From assembly GCA_019240475.1 (NCBI GenBank), contig JAFAYI010000029.1:1-64000 (forward strand): a DNA stretch of 64,000 nt, in the 5' to 3' direction. The stretch is from Acidobacteriaceae bacterium. Lineage in GTDB: Bacteria > Acidobacteriota > Terriglobia > Bryobacterales > Bryobacteraceae. The position numbers and the translations under genes were made by a program. Of the stretch, positions 28,634-33,884 are shown in pieces (the stretch's first letter is position 1; every line of letters starts with the position of its first letter). Below the pieces are notes generated by a model. The model worked only from the letters and a program-made list of their open reading frames with translations. It was not told where the DNA came from and searched no databases.

Positions 28634-28769
28634 CTTCGGGTGTTGTGAACGGGCAGCAAATGGTTACCGGAAAGCAGCCGCTGTGCTCTCCAGTTGCGGC
28701 AGCGCTCGACCGAATCTCCTCCGCCGAAAAATCCCGAAGGGTGACTTTCTTCAATTGCAAGGTTTCCAT
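28572..28769 (-). CDS. lanA: candidate class I lanthipeptide precursor (LanA)
   Basis: 65 residues. ATG 28769 has a strong GGAGG seven bases upstream and a good sigma-70-type promoter. The leader (METLQLKKVTLRDFSAEEI) has the LxLKKxTLRDF pattern seen in class I precursors, with Phe14 in the place of the LanB-binding box. The likely core from about residue 26 has Cys32, Cys38 and Cys39, with Thr26, Ser30 and Thr36 N-terminal to them: three donors for three thiols. A Cys-free tail of 26 residues follows (PFTTPEGDAYLHSRPVAERG...). There is no Gly-Gly site, so the leader/core border is uncertain. It overlaps lanC and precedes it on the same strand. Assignment rests on context and sequence pattern. 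Confidence 0.82.
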   Translation of the reverse strand: METLQLKKVTLRDFSAEEIRSSAAATGEHSGCFPVTICCPFTTPEGDAYLHSRPVAERGARQAQD

Positions 28770-28776
28770 AATTCGA

Positions 28777-28823
28777 CCTCCTATCAGAGTCTAAGTATGA
28801 TCTTCGACCCCGGCAATAGTCAA
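28777..28823 (-). promoter_or_regulatory. promoter and ribosome binding site of the precursor gene
   Basis: On the minus strand TTGACT (28823-28818) and CATACT (28799-28794) are separated by 18 bases. A start near 28787 would leave a leader of about 18 nt carrying GGAGG (28781-28777) and a 7-base spacer before ATG 28769. The promoter would also drive lanC. Confidence 0.65.
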
Positions 28824-29127
28824 GATCGAGTAGAGAACCTCGTCTTCGAGCCCGACGACCGACTCAATGCTCCACGGACGATGCCTGATCCGAGAACGCT
28901 CCAGTCGAGGAGATCCCTTTATCGAGCCTGCAAACATGGGTATGTGCGCAGGCTGGTGGTCCGGCACAGTCGACTCCCGGAACCGGCCGTTTGGTGCCTA
29001 AACAGAAGCGGTATTGCGCGTTTTAAACACTAATGCTATTTTATGAGAAACTTGACTCTAAGCGGTCGCGCTTATCCTGCTCCAGGAGATCGAGAACGAC
29101 ACATATTAAACGGAAGGAACAGTACCC
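28824..29127. other. intergenic region between precursor and HTH/TIR operons
   Basis: About 300 bp with no supported gene. It separates two divergent units and is less GC-rich near 29020-29115. A GGAAGGA element before 29128 serves the first HTH gene. A minus-strand frame of about 48 codons begins near 28937 but lacks a ribosome binding site and a recognisable product. Confidence 0.35.
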
Positions 29128-29388
29128 GTGAATGGCGACGAAGCAAATGAAGTCTGGCTCCCGATTATTGCGAAGTGCTTAGCGTACGGTTGTATGCAAA
29201 GCGCGGAAATCCACAACAAGACGATAGTTGAGAGAGCTCGTTTCCTTGAGGCTCTTGGCCTAGACCGCAAGGATGTAGCCGCCATGCTTGATACAACGCC
29301 GGCTTCTATAGCAGAGCTGAACCGGCAAAGCAAGGAGCGGAAAGCCCGAGGAAAGAATGCCAAAGCAAGGCGAGCCGGCAAACGGTAA
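29128..29388 (+). CDS. small helix-turn-helix protein (first of a pair)
   Basis: 86 residues from GTG 29128, with GGAAGGA about 10 bases upstream. The central helices read ARFLEALGLDRKDVAAMLD, then TTPASIAELNRQSKER, a pattern like sigma-region-4/LuxR-type helix-turn-helix (about residues 40-68). The C-terminus is a run of Lys/Arg/Ala. It resembles the following gene in layout and HTH pattern, and overlaps it by 32 bp in a different frame. A DNA-binding, perhaps autoregulatory or sensing role is inferred. Base composition is lower in GC than the flanking housekeeping genes. Confidence 0.7.
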   Translation: MNGDEANEVWLPIIAKCLAYGCMQSAEIHNKTIVERARFLEALGLDRKDVAAMLDTTPASIAELNRQSKERKARGKNAKARRAGKR

Positions 29389-29623
29389 AGTTACGAGCGG
29401 GCAAACGTCGACTACGGCTTATGAGAAAGTCGCCAATCTTCTTGCCCTTAGTGTAGTGAAGGGACTGCCCGTTCAGGAGCAAGTCGCTCGGCTTAACGGA
29501 GCGGGGTTCACGAATGCAGAAATCTCCAAACTGCTGGGTATGAAGCCGAACACCGTGGCAGTAGCTCTCTACAATTTTAAGAAGCAGCCTACTCGATGGG
29601 GTTCAGGCTCCCCTGGCGAGTAG
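29357..29623 (+). CDS. small helix-turn-helix protein (second of a pair)
   Basis: 88 residues; ATG 29357 lies inside the previous gene after a GAGGAAAG element. The segment VQEQVARLNGAGFTNAEISK, then LLGMKPNTVAVALYNFKK (about 40-74), is a convincing sigma-70-region-4-like HTH. The upstream helix AYEKVANLLALSVVKGL may mediate dimerisation. It lies four bases upstream of the TIR-like gene. The three genes form one compact operon, so both small proteins probably regulate or partner the TIR-like effector (inference). Confidence 0.75.
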   Translation: MPKQGEPANGKVTSGQTSTTAYEKVANLLALSVVKGLPVQEQVARLNGAGFTNAEISKLLGMKPNTVAVALYNFKKQPTRWGSGSPGE

Positions 29624-29627
29624 AATC

Positions 29628-30494
29628 GTGGCGAGAATCAACCCGGCGCTCCTCAATCGTCTTGGTGAGAAGCTTGGAGTCGGCCCAAAGCGTCTGTACG
29701 CTCTAATTGGCGCGAAGGTCCGCGAAACGAGGTTGCCCCGAGATCTGGCGGCCATTGCGTTAGCTGATGACCACGGCATCGGTATAGCCCGATACGCGTC
29801 AAGCCAGGACCTAGCTGAACTGCGCAACGCGAGATCCGGAGCCACTTCGGGGATCGTCCACCTTCCATCCAGTATGCGACCTGTGACCGCCGGGAGCCGG
29901 AGAAACAAGGGAAAGCCCAGGGCCACATCACGCAAGCATTCGAAATCTGTGTTTGTCGTTCACGGAAGAAACGAAACGCTGCGACGATCTATGTTCGCTC
30001 TCCTGCGCGCCTTCGGGTTGAATCCCATCGAGTGGGTTCGCGCGATTGGATTGACCAAGAAGCCTAGCCCGTACATAAGTGAAGTGCTCGAAGCAGCCTT
30101 CCAGAATGCAGCTGCGGTTGTTGTCTTGTTCTCACCAGATGATGAGGCTCGCCTGAAATCCGTATTCATTCGACCGTCAGATTCCCCTTACGAACGAGAG
30201 CTAACAGGGCAATCGCGACCGAACGTCTTGTTTGAAGCGGGGATGGCGTATGGTCGAAGCCCTGAACATACCGTGTTGGTCCAAGTCGGCGAACATAGAC
30301 CGTTCAGCGATTTGGCTGGCCGACACGTCGTGCATCTAATTGGAAATCCTGAGAGCAGGCGAGAGTTGGCAACAAAGTTAGAGAATGCCGGTTGCGAGGT
30401 GGACACCGCGGGTCAAGATTGGTTAACAGAGGGCAATTTTGAAGTCCAGGAAGCCTCTCCTGCCCGTACGAAAGTAAGAAAGCCTAAGGGGTGA
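29628..30494 (+). CDS. TIR-like nucleotide-binding effector (PF10137 type)
   Basis: 288 residues from GTG 29628. Residues about 1-70 form the helical N-terminal module common in this family (RINPALLNRLGEKLGVGPKR, LAAIALADDHGIGIARYAS). A basic linker follows. From about 106 the TIR-like fold reads KSVFVVHGRNETLRRSMFAL, then AFQNAAAVVVLFSPDDEA, RPNVLFEAGMAYGRSPEHTV and the C-terminal strand RHVVHLIGN. The Glu in LFEAGMA is the usual candidate catalytic residue of NAD-cleaving TIR folds. PF10137 domains occur in CBASS/Pycsar-type effectors, but no cyclase is adjacent. The paired HTH genes upstream suggest a regulated, possibly antiphage toxin. Confidence 0.85.
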   Translation: MARINPALLNRLGEKLGVGPKRLYALIGAKVRETRLPRDLAAIALADDHGIGIARYASSQDLAELRNARSGATSGIVHLPSSMRPVTAGSRRNKGKPRATSRKHSKSVFVVHGRNETLRRSMFALLRAFGLNPIEWVRAIGLTKKPSPYISEVLEAAFQNAAAVVVLFSPDDEARLKSVFIRPSDSPYERELTGQSRPNVLFEAGMAYGRSPEHTVLVQVGEHRPFSDLAGRHVVHLIGNPESRRELATKLENAGCEVDTAGQDWLTEGNFEVQEASPARTKVRKPKG

Positions 30495-30647
30495 AGGCAA
30501 ATACACTCCTTGGTCGCCGTACGGAGGAACGGTTTGTAATCGCTGGCAGGCACCGGCCTATGATTGGTAACCGAGAGATTCAACTTGCTTTTTCCCCAAC
30601 TAGGTGGCATAGTCCCCTTTAGCTGACGTTACCTACTCCACCACTTA

Positions 30648-30674
30648 CTAGCTTGCTAGGAACTGGCTTGCTAG
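30648..30674. promoter_or_regulatory. paired palindromic operator-like sites
   Basis: CTAGC-TT-GCTAG (30648-30659) is a perfect dyad, and CTGGC-TT-GCTAG (30663-30674) is the same site with one mismatch, repeated at a 15-bp step. They lie 26-52 bp before the start of the ribbon-helix-helix-like protein. This is a typical place for autoregulation. Confidence 0.5.
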
Positions 30675-30699
30675 TCAAGCAAAATCTACGAGGATTCTG

Positions 30700-31176
30700 T
30701 TGAAAAGACGCGAAGTCATTGAGCCATTACAGAAAAGGCCTGACCGTCCACAGTTGTCCTTTGCCGTCGAGCCCTCCCTCCGCGAACGCTTCCGCAAAGC
30801 CGCCGGCGGCCACGGCGGCATGACCTCCGCCCTCCAGCGCTTCGTCAAGACCTTCGTCGACAATCGCGGAAAAATCGCCATCATCCCCAGCGAAGGGCAG
30901 TCCTCCGGGATCTTCGTCCCCCTCGACCAGCCGCTCATCGACAAACTGACCGCCGCCGCGAGCCCAATGACCGCCGACCACTTACTAGAGGAAATGGCCC
31001 GCGCCCTCGCCCTCGGCTCCGAGGACCAGCTCAGCGTCACCGTCCCGCGCAAAATGGCCGCCTCCGTCTACGCATTCATCTCCTTTATGACGGAGTCCCA
31101 AACCGACCCCAATCGCCGCATCATCCAGGCACTGCTCCAGGACCTCTTCTCGCGTTCGGAACTCGAAGAACCCTAA
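30700..31176 (+). CDS. protein with three ribbon-helix-helix-like repeats
   Basis: 158 residues from TTG 30700 (KRREVIEPLQKRP); no family recognised by name. Three successive segments show the same strand-helix-turn-helix plan: PQLSFAVEPSLRERFRKAAG... (about 17-54), SGIFVPLDQPLIDKLTAAAS... (about 69-105) and DQLSVTVPRKMAASVYAFIS... (about 109-150). Each starts with an alternating hydrophobic strand and Pro, like MetJ/Arc proteins, which are normally single 45-residue chains that dimerise. Tandem palindromes just upstream fit autoregulation. The codons are far more GC-rich than in the TIR operon, so it may be host-type sequence. DNA binding is inferred. Confidence 0.6.
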   Translation: MKRREVIEPLQKRPDRPQLSFAVEPSLRERFRKAAGGHGGMTSALQRFVKTFVDNRGKIAIIPSEGQSSGIFVPLDQPLIDKLTAAASPMTADHLLEEMARALALGSEDQLSVTVPRKMAASVYAFISFMTESQTDPNRRIIQALLQDLFSRSELEEP

Positions 31177-31192
31177 CCGCGCAATCCGCCCC

Positions 31193-31221
31193 TTGACGCG
31201 GAACACGCGGCACTTTACACT
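31193..31221 (+). promoter_or_regulatory. sigma-70-like promoter with nearly leaderless start
   Basis: TTGACG (31193-31198), a 17-base spacer and TACACT (31216-31221) are followed after only 10 bases by GTG 31232. Transcription would begin about 4-6 bases before the start codon, leaving no room for a Shine-Dalgarno sequence. Confidence 0.6.
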
Positions 31222-31231
31222 GATAACCGCT

Positions 31232-31735
31232 GTGCCTAGCACCCGATTTGAACGCATTTATCCGGGAATTGTCCAGGAACTCGAATATCTTCTGGCGGTA
31301 GAAAGAGCTGTTCAAGCGGGGTGCCTCTTGCGCCAGATCCGTAAGCAAGCTCATTTCGGAAGAATCGACCATCTGGCGAACACCATTCACCCGGCAATCT
31401 TCGCGGAAGTGAAGAAATCCGCGCGCGCGATATCGGTTCCGAAAATCGTGCGCAAGCGTTCCGCCGAATTCTTCGCGACCTTGTTCATGGTGCGCCGCGA
31501 CCTCCTCCATCTGCACGCCTTCGAACGCGAGCACGCCCGTGTCGGCGAGCTGCGCACCGGCGACCTCTTCAAAATCCGCTGGCAGATTGAATCGAGCATC
31601 GTCCATCTCCTGCTCGCAGGCGTGCGATTCCGGCTCGGCTATCCTCTCCGCGAACAATCGCTCAATAAGAGGATCGAGAATCTCAACTCACTCCTCGCCG
31701 CGCGTGTGGACGCCTTGGCTCCCGGCTGGGTCTGA
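31232..31735 (+). CDS. hypothetical helical protein
   Basis: 167 residues from GTG 31232; the promoter just upstream argues against starts further out. The sequence is rich in amphipathic helices (GIVQELEYLLAVERAVQAGC, EFFATLFMVRRDLLHLHAFE) with no signal peptide, membrane segment or recognised motif. The 3' end overlaps the convergent membrane-protein gene by 48 bp. Codon use is like the surrounding chromosome. Function unknown. Confidence 0.6.
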   Translation: MPSTRFERIYPGIVQELEYLLAVERAVQAGCLLRQIRKQAHFGRIDHLANTIHPAIFAEVKKSARAISVPKIVRKRSAEFFATLFMVRRDLLHLHAFEREHARVGELRTGDLFKIRWQIESSIVHLLLAGVRFRLGYPLREQSLNKRIENLNSLLAARVDALAPGWV

Positions 31736-32452
31736 AATCTCGGCGAGCATGCGCTCGCGTGTTGCGCGTGCAGCCTCCGCAATCCTTGGATTCGGTGTAT
31801 GCCGTTCGAATCCGCCGCGCTTCAGCAACACCGCCCATCCGGCAAGGCAGAGAATCGATCCGCTAATTCGGACCATACTGGCTGTGAAAGGGTGACGCGC
31901 GGATGCGTCTACCAGGATTTGACCATATAGTCTAATTGCAAAGTAGGTCGCGAGCAAGCGTGCGTGCACCCTCAAATTTGACGGCGGCTTGATGGAAATG
32001 AGCTGAAATGCCAAGCCGAACAGAACGACGAACGCAGTTACCCACCAGAGCACAAACGTACACCAAATGTAAGCCAAAACCAGGATCGCCGTTATTCGTT
32101 CATCGGCTTTCGGTTGAAACTGCAGCATGATGAAGCCGACTGTTGCGGAGGCAATAAGGCAAGTTGCGAATAGACGTTTACTGGCCCGATCCGGCTTATA
32201 GAGCCGAGCATACGCGAGATAAAGTTCAACTGCCACAAGGATGTGCGCGGCGACATTCACCACGCCGATAATGGACCACGCAACAGTGTACTCGTAACGA
32301 TTAGATCTTACAGTTGTCAGGAGAACGTCGGAAACTGCGCCGAATAAAACGAACGCGAAGAACGCAGGCAAATCCTTCAGCAGCCGTGAAGCGAAGATGC
32401 GAGCCGCGACGGCTAACTCAAGGGCAATAGAAATCCACCACAGGGTAATCAT
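31688..32452 (-). CDS. polytopic membrane protein of unknown function
   Basis: 254 residues with about six or seven hydrophobic segments, for example MITLWWISIALELAVAARIF, LPAFFAFVLFGAVSDVLLTT, ILVLAYIWCTFVLWWVTAFV and SGSILCLAGWAVLL. The C-terminal 40 residues are cytoplasmic-looking and charged. It resembles small uncharacterised membrane proteins common in acidobacterial genomes; no catalytic motif can be named. It lies downstream of the proline-rich secreted protein gene on the same strand, so the two may be co-transcribed. Confidence 0.65.
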   Translation of the reverse strand: MITLWWISIALELAVAARIFASRLLKDLPAFFAFVLFGAVSDVLLTTVRSNRYEYTVAWSIIGVVNVAAHILVAVELYLAYARLYKPDRASKRLFATCLIASATVGFIMLQFQPKADERITAILVLAYIWCTFVLWWVTAFVVLFGLAFQLISIKPPSNLRVHARLLATYFAIRLYGQILVDASARHPFTASMVRISGSILCLAGWAVLLKRGGFERHTPNPRIAEAARATRERMLAEISDPAGSQGVHTRGEE

Positions 32453-32488
32453 GGCGGTCGCGGCGTAAACGCCGTAACCGCCACCATA

Positions 32489-32941
32489 CTATAAGCTGCG
32501 TCGACCGAGCAGAACTGGCGGTTTTCCGCCGACGCACGGGTCGCAAGGAGGATACGGCGGGTCGGCGGAAAAACCGATTGTTCTCAGCCAAGTGTTCGTA
32601 GGCGGATCCGGATACGGAGGATCAGGAACAACAACCTTCGCTGCCAGTTCAGTCAGAGAAGGCGGATCTGGATACGGTGGGTCGGCAGAAACCCTCGCGT
32701 CCGATTCGAAATTCAAAGGCGGATCTGAGACGGGCTGGGTAGCAGACACAACGGTTTTGGCGAAGCCCGCAACCACAGGCGGGTCCGGATAAGGCGGGTC
32801 TGCCCGAACTACCCCAGGAGTGGGTTGACAAGGGTTGCAAGGAGGAAATGGCGGTTCGGCGGAAACGACGGCCGCTGCCAGTCCTAAAGCGAGGAGAAGG
32901 GTAATGAGTGTTTTCATTCCCTGAGCGTATCGGCTTTGCAT
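32489..32941 (-). CDS. secreted proline-rich repeat protein (DPPYPDPP repeats)
   Basis: 150 residues from ATG 32941, or 142 from ATG 32917; both keep the signal peptide LITLLLALGLAAAVVSA. The mature chain is built on the repeat DPPYPDPP, present three times with a degenerate SDPPLNFES copy between. It is bracketed by two Cys pairs, PPFPPCNPC near the N-terminus and PPYPPCDPC near the C-terminus. This suggests an extended polyproline-II rod with disulfide or metal-binding ends. The opposite strand reads as a GSGYGGS frame but lacks a signal sequence. No known family; cell-surface or metal-related roles are guesses. Confidence 0.6.
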   Translation of the reverse strand: MQSRYAQGMKTLITLLLALGLAAAVVSAEPPFPPCNPCQPTPGVVRADPPYPDPPVVAGFAKTVVSATQPVSDPPLNFESDARVSADPPYPDPPSLTELAAKVVVPDPPYPDPPTNTWLRTIGFSADPPYPPCDPCVGGKPPVLLGRRSL

Positions 32942-33065
32942 TCCACCCGTAACAGCCGGTGGACTAGTACGAAAGCTGCGAAGGCCGGTACTTTCTCGAA
33001 GAAAGGATTTGCTTTCATCTCCTTTTCTTCCAAAAGACCGCCGCTCAAGGTCCCGAATTCGAAAT

Positions 33066-33265
33066 AATATCGTCGATATTTCAGCTACTTACGGCCGATC
33101 GACCACCCACCGCAACGCCCAATCCATTACCCTCGCCACATGCTCCACCCGTCCGTCCCGCCGAAATTGGCTTCGTTCCGCAAAATGTCCGCTACGCCCA
33201 TTTCGTTCCCCCAATCCGCCCTCGCAGCCCCACTCGCGCAGATTGGCTTCGTTTCGCAGAAAATG
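33066..33265. repeat. repetitive element, copy 1, with terminal palindrome
   Basis: A perfect dyad AATATCG-T-CGATATT (33066-33080) directly abuts a segment (33081-33265) that begins TCAGCTACTTACGG and is repeated at 33666-33840. Inside it the short unit TTGGCTTCGTTYCGCA occurs twice and CCCATTTCGTTC once. No coding frame is supported here. It resembles dispersed non-coding repeats of acidobacterial genomes. Confidence 0.6.
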
Positions 33266-33335
33266 CCGGCGGCCTGGGCATAGCCTTCAATCAAGACCGT
33301 GGATCATCATTAGAAGGGAACAGGGAGGAGAACAC

Positions 33336-33638
33336 ATGGCACGACCCGCCATCCATCCAGGCGACCACCTGCGGGAAGAACTGGAAACGTTCCGCATGAG
33401 CGCCGCGGAATTATCGCGCCACTTGGGGGTGCCGACGAACCGCGTAACGGCCATCCTAAACGCGCGGCGATCCATCACGGGCGACACGGCGCTACGGCTC
33501 GCACATTTCTTCGGCACCTCTCCGGAGTTCTGGCTGAACCTTCAAACCTTTTATGATCTCCGTCTGGCCCAAGAAAAATCAGGCAAATTGATTGATCGCC
33601 TGCCGACGCTCAAACAGCGGACACCAGTTCCCGCCTGA
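33336..33638 (+). CDS. higA: HigA-family antitoxin, no toxin partner
   Basis: 100 residues; ATG 33336 follows GGAGGAG by five bases. The sequence HPGDHLREELETFRMSAAEL, then SRHLGVPTNRVTAILNARR, is a XRE-type HTH typical of the HigA family, followed by DTALRLAHFFGTSPEFWLNL. HigA neutralises the RNase HigB and represses the operon. higB normally lies directly upstream, but that space is occupied by a repetitive element with no HigB-like frame, and no toxin lies downstream. It may be a relic or a stand-alone regulator. Confidence 0.88.
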   Translation: MARPAIHPGDHLREELETFRMSAAELSRHLGVPTNRVTAILNARRSITGDTALRLAHFFGTSPEFWLNLQTFYDLRLAQEKSGKLIDRLPTLKQRTPVPA

Positions 33639-33650
33639 CAGCGCATCTTT

Positions 33651-33840
33651 ATAGTTCCCAACTATTCAGCTACTTACGGCCAATCGACCACCCACCTCAA
33701 CGTCCATCCCATTACTCTCGCGACATGCTCCACCCGTCCGTCCGGCCCCGACTGGCTTCGTTCCGCAAACTCACCTCCCCATTTCGTTCGGCAAAACGCG
33801 CCCTCTCTTCGCCTCCCGATTGGCTTCGTTTCGCAAAATG
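33651..33840. repeat. repetitive element, copy 2, with a different terminal palindrome
   Basis: ATAGTT-CCC-AACTAT (33651-33665) abuts TCAGCTACTTACGG at 33666. The following 175 bp match copy 1 with scattered differences, including the internal ACATGCTCCACCCGTCCGTC and the TTGGCTTCGTTTCGCAAAATG end. The two copies flank higA in direct orientation. The palindromes differ in sequence but hold the same position. Confidence 0.6.
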
Positions 33841-33884
33841 ACCCGCGCCGTCCAAAATTCTCTACACTCACGAAAGAGGCCCTC

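Noticed and set aside
28790..28937. Minus-strand frame of about 48 codons upstream of the precursor, considered as a second precursor
   Set aside because: No ribosome binding site, no Cys, no leader motif, and it contains the promoter of the real precursor.
30413..30610. Minus-strand 65-codon frame overlapping the TIR gene end
   Set aside because: Mostly antisense to the TIR-like gene, without motif or start signal.
32592..32792. Plus-strand GSGYGGS-repeat frame
   Set aside because: It is the antisense reading of the DPPYPDPP repeat gene and lacks a signal peptide, whereas the minus-strand frame has one.
33009..33335. Upstream extension of the higA frame
   Set aside because: It reads through the repetitive element, is Arg/Ser-rich noise, and the GGAGGAG before ATG 33336 fixes the start.
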